From an uncultured Bacilli bacterium (lineage in GTDB: Bacteria > Bacillota_I > Bacilli_A > RFN20 > CAG-826), in contig CALVSB010000009.1 of the NCBI GenBank assembly GCA_944358895.1, positions 1 to 53,869 of the forward strand: a stretch of DNA of 53,869 nucleotides, in the 5' to 3' direction. Position numbers and translations under genes: made by a program. Positions 23,597-33,073 of the stretch are shown one piece after another. Numbering within the stretch: position 1 is the stretch's first letter; the number at the start of each line of letters is the position of its first letter. The notes under the pieces were generated by a model, which was given only the letters and a program-made list of their open reading frames with translations, was not told the DNA's origin and made no database searches.

Positions 23597-25504
23597 TTAG
23601 AAGGCTTCCTTCCGGGTTTCGATTTCCTTGAGGAGAGCGCTCACGAAGTCGTCCTTCTTGAGACTCTTTCCCTTTTCTTCGCCGAGGCGGCGGACGTTGA
23701 CCGCCCCCTCTTCGATTTCCTTGTCCCCGATGACGATGGCCATCGGGACCTTGGAGGTAATCGACTGGCGGAGGCGGTAGGAGAGCTTGTCTTCCCCATC
23801 TAGCACCCGGACCCGGACCTTCCTATCGAAGAGCTCGGCGGCGAGCTTCTTCGCATATTCACCGTGCTTCTCGGGATTGACCGGGATGATGTCGACTTGG
23901 TTCGGGGCGAGCCAGGTCGGGAAGGCGCCGCCGTAGTTTTCGGTGATGATCCCGATGAAGCGCTCGATCGAGCCGAAGGCCACGCGGTGGAGCATGACCG
24001 GCTCTTTCTTCTCCCCGTGCTCGTCGATGTAGAAGCAGCCGAAGCGGTGCGGGAGGTTGAGGTCGAGCTGGATGGTGCCGCACTGCCAGGTCCGGCCCAT
24101 CGAGTCGCGGAGCTTGAAGTCGAGCTTCGGTCCGTAGAAGGCCCCGTCACCCGGGTTGATGTCATAGTCGTGCCCGGCGTCTTTGCAGGCCTGGCCGAGG
24201 GCCTTCTCGGCCTTGTCCCAGAACTCGACAGTTCCGATGTAGTCGGAGTCCGGCCGGGTCGAGAGGACGATCTTGTAGGTGAGGCCGAAGGTGGCGTAGA
24301 CCTCGTCGAGGAGGGAGATGATCTCGCCGACCTCGCTTTCGATCTGGTCTTCCCGGATGAAGATGTGGGCATCGTCCTGGGTGAAGGCACGGACCCGGAA
24401 GAGGCCGTTCAAGGCGCCGCTCGCCTCGTGGCGGTGGACATGGCCGAGCTCGGCGTAGCGGATCGGGAGTTCCTTGTAGCTATGGAGCGACTGGTTGTAG
24501 GTGACGAGGGCCCCCGGGCAGTTCATCGGCTTGATCGCGAAATCCTTCTCGTCGATCTTCGTCGTGTACATGTTGCTCTTGTAGTGGTCCCAGTGGCCCG
24601 AGGTCTCCCAAAGTTCCCGCGAGAGCATCGTCGGGGTCTCGATCTCGAGGTAGCCGTGCCGGCGGTGGACCTCATGCCAGTAGCCAAGGAGGGCGTTCTT
24701 GAGCTTCATCCCATTCGGGAGGAAGAAGGGGAAGCCGGGGCCGTAGTCGCTGATGAAGAAGAGGCCGAGCTCCTTCCCGAGCTTCCGGTGGTCGTTCTTC
24801 TTCCGCCGCTCGAGGAGCTCGAGGTAGGAACTAAGCTCTTCCTCGGTCCACCAGCTGGTCCCGTAAATGCGGGTCAGTTGCTTGTTCTTGCTGTCGCCGC
24901 GCCAGTAAGCGCCGGCGATCGAAAGAAGCTTGAAATGCTTGATGTAGCCGGTCGAGGGGAGATGGATGCCCTTGCAGAGATCGGTGAAGGAACCCTGGGT
25001 ATAAAGGGAAATGCCTTCCTCGCTATGCTCGGCGATGAGCTCCTTCTTATAAGGATTGTCCTTGAAGACCTCGTCGGCTTCCTCGGGGCTCACTTCCTTC
25101 CGGACGAAGCGGGCGTCTTCCTTGACGAGCTTTTTCATCTCGGCCTCGATCTTGGCGAGATCCTCTTCCTTGAGGACGTAGGTGCCGAAGTCGACGTCGT
25201 AATAGAAGCCTTCCTCGATGGCCGGCCCGAAGCCGAACTTGGCATCCGGGAAGAGGTGGTGGATCGCCTCGGCCATCAGGTGGGACGTCGAGTGGTTGAG
25301 GATTTCGAAAGCCTCCGGGGTCCCGATCCGGATGAACTTCACCTCGTCGCCGTCCTTAAGGGGATGCGACATGTCGAAGGCCTCGCCGTTAATTTCGTAG
25401 GCGACGTCCTTCTTCTTGTTTTCCGCGTCGAAGAGCTTGGCGAGGACGAAGCCGTTGGCTCCCTCTTCCAGCTCGACGAGCTTGCCGTCGTAATTGACTT
25501 TCAT
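23597..25504 (-). CDS. thrS: Threonyl-tRNA synthetase
   Basis: 635 residues, the usual ThrS length. The ATG at 25504 is chosen because TAGGAGG precedes it and the TGS domain begins at once (MKVNYDGKLVELEEG); longer in-frame codons lie in the leader. Order: TGS (1-60), editing domain with HSTSHLMAEAIHHLFP (zinc-type HxxxH that removes Ser from tRNA-Thr), class II catalytic core with NCPGALVTYNQ, YAELGHVHRHEASGA and FTQDDAHIF (zinc Cys/His ligands in the family), and the anticodon-binding domain (from about 535). Expression is probably controlled by the T-box leader upstream. Confidence 0.97.
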   Translation of the reverse strand: MKVNYDGKLVELEEGANGFVLAKLFDAENKKKDVAYEINGEAFDMSHPLKDGDEVKFIRIGTPEAFEILNHSTSHLMAEAIHHLFPDAKFGFGPAIEEGFYYDVDFGTYVLKEEDLAKIEAEMKKLVKEDARFVRKEVSPEEADEVFKDNPYKKELIAEHSEEGISLYTQGSFTDLCKGIHLPSTGYIKHFKLLSIAGAYWRGDSKNKQLTRIYGTSWWTEEELSSYLELLERRKKNDHRKLGKELGLFFISDYGPGFPFFLPNGMKLKNALLGYWHEVHRRHGYLEIETPTMLSRELWETSGHWDHYKSNMYTTKIDEKDFAIKPMNCPGALVTYNQSLHSYKELPIRYAELGHVHRHEASGALNGLFRVRAFTQDDAHIFIREDQIESEVGEIISLLDEVYATFGLTYKIVLSTRPDSDYIGTVEFWDKAEKALGQACKDAGHDYDINPGDGAFYGPKLDFKLRDSMGRTWQCGTIQLDLNLPHRFGCFYIDEHGEKKEPVMLHRVAFGSIERFIGIITENYGGAFPTWLAPNQVDIIPVNPEKHGEYAKKLAAELFDRKVRVRVLDGEDKLSYRLRQSITSKVPMAIVIGDKEIEEGAVNVRRLGEEKGKSLKKDDFVSALLKEIETRKEAF

Positions 25505-25702
25505 TGTCTTGCCTCCTAAGCAAAGAAAAACGCGAAAGCGCCTTTTGAGGACGCTTCCGCGCGGTACCACCTCATTTCAAGCCTTGCGGCTTGCCCTTTC
25601 CCTGCTTAACGCGCTCGGGGTGCGCTTCCCTTATTTCGGGAAGAGGCTCCGGAGTGGTACCCCCATGCCTATCGACATGGAAGCGTGTCTCCTTCGTGGC
25701 CG
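25505..25702 (-). promoter_or_regulatory. T-box leader of thrS, specifier ACC, very short Stem I
   Basis: The T-box sequence TGAGGTGGTACCGCG (complement of 25560-25574) is followed by a terminator (GCGGAAGCG...CGCTTTCGCG, then TTTTT at about 25530). Upstream, Stem I can be drawn as only ~57 bases (complement of 25645-25701): a GGC/GCC base, a possible K-turn (CACGA opposite GGA), GGAG/CTCC, an internal loop whose 3' side holds ACC (complement of 25656-25658) and a short CCATG/CATGG hairpin. ACC is a Thr codon followed by A, as expected of a specifier. Uncharged tRNA-Thr would favour antitermination and raise thrS expression. The T-box is certain; the fold is by hand. Confidence 0.9.
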
Positions 25703-25707
25703 CCTAT

Positions 25708-25735
25708 AGGATAGCCCCCAAAGTCCGTGTGTCAA
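25708..25735 (-). promoter_or_regulatory. Promoter of thrS
   Basis: Minus strand TTGACA (complement of 25730-25735), 16 bases, TATCCT (complement of 25708-25713). Confidence 0.75.
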
Positions 25736-25807
25736 CAAAAAGGGACTCCTTCCTTATGGAAATAAGAAAAGCCGGGGAGCGAAATCCCCGGCAAATCGTT
25801 CTTTCTT

Positions 25808-26653
25808 TTACCGCTTTTCGGCTTTTTGCCAGGCGTAGGCGGCGGCGCCTAGGAGCCCGGCTTCCTGCCCGAGGGCGCATTTTTCGAGGCGCGCGGGACT
25901 CGCGGCTTTCCTTAGGTCCTCGATGAAGACGTCCTCGCTCTTCATGACCCCGCCGGTGAGGGCGAAGGCTTCGGGGGCGAAGGCCGCGTTCAGCATCTTG
26001 AACCACTTGGCGAAGAGGCCGATCCAGTCATGGTAGACCTTGAGGGCGAGCTCGTTCTTCCCTTTGACGAGCTGGAAGAAGTCGCGGGCGCTTTCGACCG
26101 CGAGGCCGCTCAGGGCGGAAAGGCGCTTCAGCCCCTCGCCGGAGCAGAGGTGCTCGAACTCGTAGAGCTTCCCTTGGTAAGGGAGGACGGTGTGCCCAGC
26201 CTCGTAGGAGGAGGAGACGAGGACGCCATGGCGGGCCAAAGCGGCCCCGACCCCGGTCGAGACGGTGATGAACATCACCGAGGAAAGGCTCTTCCAGGTG
26301 CCGATGTTGGCTTCCCCGAGAACGGCGGCTTCCGCATCGTTGATGATGTAGGAAGGCTTCTTGAAGGTCTTTTCGAGGTAGGAGGCGATCGGTATCTCGC
26401 TCACCCCGACATTGGGAAGGGCATAGACGTAGCCGTCGTAGCGGACCCGGCCCGGGACCCCGCCGGCGATGGCTTTGACTTCCTTCACGTCGTCGCCGAG
26501 CATCTCGACCGTCTTCCGGATGTTTTGAAGGAAAGCTTCCCGGTCGCCCCGGACGGTCGGGCGGATCTCGATCCCCTTGATGTGATAGTCGCGGTCGACG
26601 AGGGCGGCACGGGTGTTGGTCCCGCCGATATCGAGGGCAAGCACGAGTTCCAT
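25808..26653 (-). CDS. ROK-family sugar kinase, probable glucokinase
   Basis: 281 residues, slightly short for the family. ROK kinases phosphorylate glucose, N-acetylmannosamine, fructose or relatives with ATP. The phosphate loop LALDIGGTNTRAALVD is at the start, NDAEAAVLGEANIG carries the catalytic Asp, and ITVSTGVGAA the second glycine loop. E-A-G-H, which contacts the sugar, is present. The usual CxCGxxGCxE zinc motif is absent: the place reads YEFEHLCSGEGL. Context favours glucokinase: it overlaps pyk by one base and ends a pfkA-pyk-ROK cluster. Another hexose is possible. Confidence 0.85.
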   Translation of the reverse strand: MELVLALDIGGTNTRAALVDRDYHIKGIEIRPTVRGDREAFLQNIRKTVEMLGDDVKEVKAIAGGVPGRVRYDGYVYALPNVGVSEIPIASYLEKTFKKPSYIINDAEAAVLGEANIGTWKSLSSVMFITVSTGVGAALARHGVLVSSSYEAGHTVLPYQGKLYEFEHLCSGEGLKRLSALSGLAVESARDFFQLVKGKNELALKVYHDWIGLFAKWFKMLNAAFAPEAFALTGGVMKSEDVFIEDLRKAASPARLEKCALGQEAGLLGAAAYAWQKAEKR

Positions 26654-28110
26654 CAGTCGAGATCCTTTATCGAGTTGACGTTGACGATGCGCATGAAGTT
26701 GGTGCGCCCGGCGCCGGTCGGGGTGCCGCCGGCGATGATGATCGGAGTGCCGGGCTCGAGGCCGAGGTCGCGGGCGATCTTGAGGGCGAGGACTTCCATC
26801 TCTTCGATGAAGTCGGGCATCGTCGTCTTGATGAGGACGCTATAGACGCCCCAGAGCCAAGCGCTTTCCAGCGCGGCCTTCCGTGAGCAGGTGACCGAAA
26901 TAACCGGGCAGCAGGGGCGGGATTTGCTGATCCTTTTGCTCGATTTGCCGGTCTGAGTGAAGTTCACGATGAGCTTGGCCCCGATGAGGAGGGCCGTATT
27001 GGCGATCGAGTTGGCGATGGCGTCGTTGATCGTGTGCTCGGAGGTATCGAAAGCCTGGCGGGAGAGCTCTTCGTAAGGAAGCTCTTCTTCCATCGCCCGG
27101 GCGATCTTGGCTTGCATCTCGACGGCTTGGACCGGGTAGAGGCCGGAGGCGCTCTCGCCCGAGAGCATCACGCAGTCGCTGCTTTCGTCGATGGCGGTTG
27201 CCACGTCGCTCACCTCGGCCCTCGTCGGGCGCGGGTGGGTCGTCATGCTGTCGAGCATCTGGGTAGCGGTGATGACCGGCTTCCCAAGCTTCCGGCACAT
27301 CTTGATGATCCGGCGCTGGATGAGCGGGACCTGCTCCGGGGGCACTTCGTCCCCGAGGTCGCCCCGGGCCACCATGATGCCGTCGGCCGCCCGGATGATG
27401 TCTTCGATCTTCTCGACGCCCTCCGGGTTCTCGATCTTGGCGAAGACCGGGATATTGGGCTTGCCGTATTTCTTGAGGATCGCCTTGAGGTCGCGGATGT
27501 CTTCCGGCCGCCGGACGAAGGAGGCGAAGACGGCGTCGACGTCATGCTCGCAGCCGAACTTCAGATCGCTTTCGTCCTGGGCGCTGATGAAAGGCATCGA
27601 GAGGCGGGTCGAAGGGGCATTCATTCCCTTCTGGTCCTTGATGTAGTGGTTGTTTTGGGCCTCGACGAGGATTTCGCGGTTAGCTTCGTCCTTGCCGGTG
27701 ACGACCATCTCGAGGTTCCCGTCGTCGATGAGGATGAGGTCGCCGACCTTCACGTCGTCGTAAAGACCCTCGTAGCTGCAATAGAAGCGCTCGGCGTTGC
27801 CGAGGCACTTCTGGCTCGTGATCCGCATCTTCTGGCCTTTGACGACGTCCACCTTGCCGTTTTCCATCATCCCGGTCCGGATTTCGGGTCCCTTGGTATC
27901 GAGGGCGACCGGGAGGAGGATCCCGAGCTCTTTCTCGAGCTCGCGGGCGATGATCAGCTTCTTCAGCTGCTCTTCGTGGGTGCCGTGGCTGAAATTGACG
28001 CGCATCACGTTCATGCCGGCCCGGTAAAGCTTGAGGATCATGTCCTTCGTTTCCGAGGCCGGGCCGATCGTGCAGACGATCTTGGTCTTCTTGTTGACGT
28101 GGAGTTCCAT
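26653..28110 (-). CDS. pyk: Pyruvate kinase
   Basis: 485 residues: the short form, without the extra PEP-utiliser-like C-terminal domain of Bacillus Pyk. It makes pyruvate and ATP from phosphoenolpyruvate and ADP, the last glycolytic step. N-terminus TKIVCTIGPASETKDMI and FSHGTHEEQ; the metal/PEP site region IPVFAKIENPEGV and GIMVARGDLGDEVP; then ITATQMLDSMTTHPRPTRAE. It lies 19 bases after pfkA and overlaps the ROK kinase gene by one base, so these glycolytic genes are probably one operon. Confidence 0.96.
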   Translation of the reverse strand: MELHVNKKTKIVCTIGPASETKDMILKLYRAGMNVMRVNFSHGTHEEQLKKLIIARELEKELGILLPVALDTKGPEIRTGMMENGKVDVVKGQKMRITSQKCLGNAERFYCSYEGLYDDVKVGDLILIDDGNLEMVVTGKDEANREILVEAQNNHYIKDQKGMNAPSTRLSMPFISAQDESDLKFGCEHDVDAVFASFVRRPEDIRDLKAILKKYGKPNIPVFAKIENPEGVEKIEDIIRAADGIMVARGDLGDEVPPEQVPLIQRRIIKMCRKLGKPVITATQMLDSMTTHPRPTRAEVSDVATAIDESSDCVMLSGESASGLYPVQAVEMQAKIARAMEEELPYEELSRQAFDTSEHTINDAIANSIANTALLIGAKLIVNFTQTGKSSKRISKSRPCCPVISVTCSRKAALESAWLWGVYSVLIKTTMPDFIEEMEVLALKIARDLGLEPGTPIIIAGGTPTGAGRTNFMRIVNVNSIKDLD

Positions 28111-28129
28111 CTTCTGTTCCTTCTTGTCC

Positions 28130-29161
<1,032 letters not shown>

Positions 29162-29221
29162 AGGATAGTCAACTGACGGAGGTCTCCTAAAAAGGGCGCG
29201 TCCCGTCTAAAATAGGAGTCG

Positions 29222-30520
29222 ATGAAAGAACTAAACGCCAGCGACTTTTTCACGGTAGGCCTCGATGCCTACCTCGAGCCGAACCTCGACCTGCTTTTCG
29301 ACCTCTACCTCCCGATCGTCGGGAGCAAGGCCCTCGGTCTCTACGTCACCCTTCTTCGCCTTCGGGGCGAGGCGGCCCGGAGCTTCGAGGACCTCACCTC
29401 GGTAAGCGGCCTCTCGATTGGGGAAATCGACGGATCCCTCTCGCCCCTCGAGGCGATCGGCCTCCTTTCGAGCAGTCGGAAGAAAGAGGAAGGATTTTCT
29501 TCCTACCGCTTCCTTCTCCACCATCCGAGCGATCCGCGTTCCTTCTTCACGAGCCCCCTCCTGGCCGGGACGCTCAAGCGCTTTGCCCCGAAAGGCTATT
29601 TCGAGGACATGAAGGAACGCTATGTGAAGGACACTTCCCTCGAGAATGGCTACCTCGACGTCGGGGAAAGCTACTTGTCCTATTTCCGTCCCGAGGGGAG
29701 CGAGCAGGATTACCTCGAGTCGATCCGCCAGGACGACAAGCGGCGGAGTTCCATCAAGACGGGCTTCGACTGGAACCTCTTCCTCTCGACTCTCGAAGGC
29801 TTCGATCCCCGTTACGGCTCGCTCCGCTGGACGGCGCAGGCCAAGCGGAAAATCGAAGGCTATGCGACCCTCTACGGGTACAAGGAAGAAGCGATGGCTG
29901 GCCTTTTCGATGCGAGATACGACTTCGCGGCCCCGGTGGGCAAGCGGATCGATTGGAAGAGCCTCGGGAACGACCTCGAGAAGGCCATCAAGACCAAGGG
30001 ACTGCTCCGCGAGGCTCCGAAGGCTAGGACCATCAAGGACCGGAGCGACATAACCGAGCAGTTCTTCGAACGGGCCAAGAGCCTCCCTCCCCGGGAATTC
30101 CTCTCATACCTACAAAACGGCAACCGGGTCGCCGAGCCTGATCTCCGGCTCCTCGAAAAGATCACGGCCGAGATGGGGCTGAGCGGCGAAGTCGCGAACG
30201 GCCTCGTCCAGTATGTTCTTTCCACTCACGACAATACGCTTCCTTCGAGCCTCGTCGAGAAGCTGGCCGGTTCGCTCGTGCGCTCGGGGATAACGACCGT
30301 CGAGGATGCGATGGACTACCTTTGGCGGACCGGCGGCCGGAAGAAGAAAGCCGACGATGGAAGCGTCCCCGCGTCCTCGGCTCCTGCCCCGACCGAGCCT
30401 ATGGAGACGCCCAAGGCCGATTCGACGCCTCCTAAAACCCCCTCTGAGAAGCCCCTTAGCCCGGAAGAAGAGGAAAGGAAGAGGTATTTTGAGGACTTCA
30501 TGAGGTCCACTTTTGACTGA
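29222..30520 (+). CDS. dnaB: Replication initiation and membrane attachment protein DnaB
   Basis: 432 residues; Firmicutes DnaB, which with DnaD and DnaI loads the replicative helicase at origins and restart sites (not the E. coli helicase of the same name). The N-terminal half is a winged-helix region (DLLFDLYLPIVGSKALGLYV). The C-terminal DnaB/DnaD-like helical domain includes PREFLSYLQNGNRVAEPDLR and AMDYLWRTGGRKKK, ending in a Pro/Glu-rich tail. A -10-like TAAAAT (29208-29213) lies eight bases before the ATG, and AGGAG overlaps that gap, so the leader is very short. dnaI follows after 2 bases. Confidence 0.88.
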   Translation: MKELNASDFFTVGLDAYLEPNLDLLFDLYLPIVGSKALGLYVTLLRLRGEAARSFEDLTSVSGLSIGEIDGSLSPLEAIGLLSSSRKKEEGFSSYRFLLHHPSDPRSFFTSPLLAGTLKRFAPKGYFEDMKERYVKDTSLENGYLDVGESYLSYFRPEGSEQDYLESIRQDDKRRSSIKTGFDWNLFLSTLEGFDPRYGSLRWTAQAKRKIEGYATLYGYKEEAMAGLFDARYDFAAPVGKRIDWKSLGNDLEKAIKTKGLLREAPKARTIKDRSDITEQFFERAKSLPPREFLSYLQNGNRVAEPDLRLLEKITAEMGLSGEVANGLVQYVLSTHDNTLPSSLVEKLAGSLVRSGITTVEDAMDYLWRTGGRKKKADDGSVPASSAPAPTEPMETPKADSTPPKTPSEKPLSPEEEERKRYFEDFMRSTFD

Positions 30521-30522
30521 TT

Positions 30523-31416
30523 ATGAAGAATTTATCGAAGGAAATTGAAACTCTTCGCTCGAGCAAAAATAGTCATTATCTGCTCGACGAGATGTGGGCA
30601 TACAAACCTTTTGCCCGCAAAATGCAGGAACTCGACGTCTCCTACGAGGAAAGCCAGGAGCAGCTTCCGATGCTTTCCCGCTTCTACGAAAGCATGAAGT
30701 ACTGCGACACTTCGTGCCCTGGCCTCGAGGACTGCGATTCCCCGATGCCGCACTATGTCTGCCAGCTGTCCCGAAATGACCTCAATCAGCTCGAACTAAC
30801 GACGGGACCTTGCGTTCTCTTTGCCAAAGCCGAGGCCATTCGGAGCAATATGATCTTCCATGACGTGCCCGACGAGTGGATGGAATCTAACGAGCAGCCG
30901 AGCCTCCGGTCGAAGGAACTTTTCCAAACGGCTGGGGCGGTGATCAGCCCCGAAACGAAGAAGAAATGGGTCCTCGTCAACGGCGATCCGGGCAGTGGGA
31001 AAAGCTATGTCTCCTTCCTCGTTGCCAAGTTCCTGGCCGCGCCGCCCTTTAACCAAACGGTTGCTTTCATTGACGTTAGAAAGCGGTTTGATGAACTCAA
31101 GGGCGAAGCCATCAAGGACCGGCCGTCGTTCGAACGTGACATGAAGAAGCTTACCGATGTCGACATTCTCTTCCTCGATGCTTTCGGCGACGAATACAAA
31201 AACGATTACACGCGCGACCAGGTCTTGATGCCTCTTCTTTCCGCCCGGTCGAATCGGAAAGCGCCGACGTTCTTCCTTTCGTCGTTTACATTGGATGAAA
31301 TCCGGCAGCTTTACGCTACCTCGATGAATGCCAAGATCCTGGCCAACAAGATGGCTAAGCTTATTGAAGCCAATTTGCTTAAACGCGTGGTCATCACTGA
31401 ACGTTTTGATATTTAA
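30523..31416 (+). CDS. dnaI: Primosomal protein DnaI, helicase loader
   Basis: 297 residues. The N-terminal part has a Cys/His zinc site (CDTSCPGLEDCDSPMPHYVC, about 66-85) for helicase contact. The AAA+ part has Walker A NGDPGSGKSYVS (about 151-162) and Walker B DILFLDAFG (about 213-221). It loads the replicative helicase with DnaB and DnaD. There is no ribosome-binding site; TGA of dnaB is two bases before ATG, so translation is probably coupled. Confidence 0.92.
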   Translation: MKNLSKEIETLRSSKNSHYLLDEMWAYKPFARKMQELDVSYEESQEQLPMLSRFYESMKYCDTSCPGLEDCDSPMPHYVCQLSRNDLNQLELTTGPCVLFAKAEAIRSNMIFHDVPDEWMESNEQPSLRSKELFQTAGAVISPETKKKWVLVNGDPGSGKSYVSFLVAKFLAAPPFNQTVAFIDVRKRFDELKGEAIKDRPSFERDMKKLTDVDILFLDAFGDEYKNDYTRDQVLMPLLSARSNRKAPTFFLSSFTLDEIRQLYATSMNAKILANKMAKLIEANLLKRVVITERFDI

Positions 31417-31471
31417 TAACCATATAATATGTTTGTAGTTAATTAAATTATTGGACTTTGTACGAATCGAT

Positions 31472-31498
31472 TGCAGCCCCTGAAAAGAGGCTGCTTTT
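31472..31498 (+). terminator. Terminator of dnaB-dnaI
   Basis: GCAGCC (31473-31478) pairs with GGCTGC (31489-31494), then TTTT. The AT-rich sequence before it (31417-31460) shows nothing else; 31499-31630 is featureless to me. Confidence 0.7.
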
Positions 31499-31631
31499 CG
31501 TTTCATGATTTTGCAGCGGCCATTTCATGAATATTCAGGTCCAATGAAGAAGGTAAACAAGGAAAGATACGCCTCTCGCGGGTCTTGTCCACCTTGCTTG
31601 GCTCATATATGTCGAGCCTTCTGAGGGTAGC

Positions 31632-31658
31632 AAAAAAGGTCGGCCCGAAGGTCGACCT
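31632..31658 (-). terminator. Terminator of the dnaE-polA-mutM/coaE operon
   Basis: On the minus strand AGGTCG and CGACC form a short stem, followed by TTTTTT (complement of 31632-31637). Confidence 0.6.
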
Positions 31659-31687
31659 CTTTAACTTCGATCGAGAGCAGAAACTCT

Positions 31688-33073
31688 CTAGTTCAGATAT
31701 TTAACTGACGACAGCATTCGATGGAGTTCATCCAAGGTTCCGTCTCCCCTTAGAGTCAAAGTTGCCTTTTTCTTTACCTCTTCCCAAGGGTAGTTTTCGT
31801 TCATTTTGATAGCCAAGGCCGGATTCTTTCCGCGCTCCTCGATCCGCTTGGCCCGGATGGCCGTATCGGCCTCGATGTAGATGAGGGCATCGGTCCGCTC
31901 CTCAATGGGAGAACCGAGGTAGAAAGGCACCTCATATAGGATCTTGTCGCGCCCTTTTTCCTTTTCGATGGCCTTTTCATAAGCCAGCGGATGGACATAC
32001 TCCTCGAGTCTCTTCTTGAGGGAGGGATCGCTAGTTATTTCCTCAAGGACATAGGCGCGGTCGAGTTTCCCATCCTTAACGGCCTCACTCCCGAGGATTT
32101 CCTGGAGCTTAGAGAGGACTTCTTTCTCTTCATAGAGCCTAGAAACAATATCATCGAGGTCGATTCGGACGAAACCATGCTCGGCTAAGTAGGAGCCGAC
32201 GGCCGATTTGCCGCTGGCAATCGGTCCCGTGAGGGCTACGACGAAGGGGTGCTCAGCATCGCGTTGGCAGTGGGGGCAATAGGTCGTTCCCCGGCCCCCG
32301 ACCCGGATCTTCTTGAGGGGGAGACCGCACTTCGAGCAGGGCTTTCCGACTCTCCCATAGGCTTCGAGGACGTTCTGCATCCGCCCGTCCATGCCTTCCT
32401 TCGGGTGGTAGGAACGGATGGTCGAACCGCCGTTGTCGATAGCCATCCTGAGGATGCGGGAAGACTCTTTGACGATGGCTTCGGCATCTTCTTCCTTCAA
32501 CGTTGGGCAGGCCTTCAGCGGGTGAAGGGAGGTCGCGAAAAGGACTTCGTCGGCGTAGATGTTGCCGAGCCCGCACATGATGCCTTGGTCAAGGAGGGCT
32601 TCCTTGAGCGGGCCTTTCTTCCGGCGGTAAGCTTTGAGAAGCGCCGAAGGGTCGGTCGACCACGGCTCGGTCCCGACCTCGGTGAGAGGCGCTTTGGCCA
32701 AATAGTCGTCCTCCCTTTCGAGGTAAAGGACCCCGAATTTCCGGGTGTCGAGATAGCTGAGGCGCGTCGCGTCGGTGAAAAGGAAGCGGAGGATCTCGTG
32801 TTTTTCGACCGGGTCCTCCTTTTTCCCGGCGTAATACTTTCCCTCCATCCGAAGATGGGAGACGATGACGTGGCCCTCGCTAAGATGGAAGACGAGGAAT
32901 TTGCCGACCCGGCTCATGGCCTCGATTTTCTTCCCCTTGAGGGACTTTACGAACTCATCGGCTCCGGTTACCACGTTCTTGGCCCGGTAAATCTCGATAT
33001 CCTCGATGGTCTTGCCGATCACCTCTTGCTCGAGGATCCGCTTGACCGTTTCGACTTCTGGCAGTTCTGGCAT
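31688..33073 (-). CDS. mutM: Fused MutM (Fpg) DNA glycosylase and dephospho-CoA kinase
   Basis: 461 residues, two complete enzymes in one chain. Residues 1-270 are formamidopyrimidine-DNA glycosylase: catalytic Pro2-Glu3, QGIMCGLGNIYADEVLF, and the C-terminal zinc finger (Cys 246, 249, 266, 269). It removes 8-oxoguanine. Residues ~275-461 are dephospho-CoA kinase (CoaE): Walker A LTGPIASGKSAVG (282-292), VRIDLDDIV, and YVHPLAYEKA. It makes CoA from dephospho-CoA. Only ~6 residues join them, with no stop, Met or ribosome-binding site at the junction, so this is a true fusion. In Bacillus the two genes are near neighbours after polA. Start ATG directly follows the polA stop (TAAATG). Confidence 0.93.
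   Translation of the reverse strand: MPELPEVETVKRILEQEVIGKTIEDIEIYRAKNVVTGADEFVKSLKGKKIEAMSRVGKFLVFHLSEGHVIVSHLRMEGKYYAGKKEDPVEKHEILRFLFTDATRLSYLDTRKFGVLYLEREDDYLAKAPLTEVGTEPWSTDPSALLKAYRRKKGPLKEALLDQGIMCGLGNIYADEVLFATSLHPLKACPTLKEEDAEAIVKESSRILRMAIDNGGSTIRSYHPKEGMDGRMQNVLEAYGRVGKPCSKCGLPLKKIRVGGRGTTYCPHCQRDAEHPFVVALTGPIASGKSAVGSYLAEHGFVRIDLDDIVSRLYEEKEVLSKLQEILGSEAVKDGKLDRAYVLEEITSDPSLKKRLEEYVHPLAYEKAIEKEKGRDKILYEVPFYLGSPIEERTDALIYIEADTAIRAKRIEERGKNPALAIKMNENYPWEEVKKKATLTLRGDGTLDELHRMLSSVKYLN

Noticed and set aside
23864..25519. 551-codon open frame opposite thrS
   Set aside because: Antisense shadow of thrS; composition artefact of high GC.
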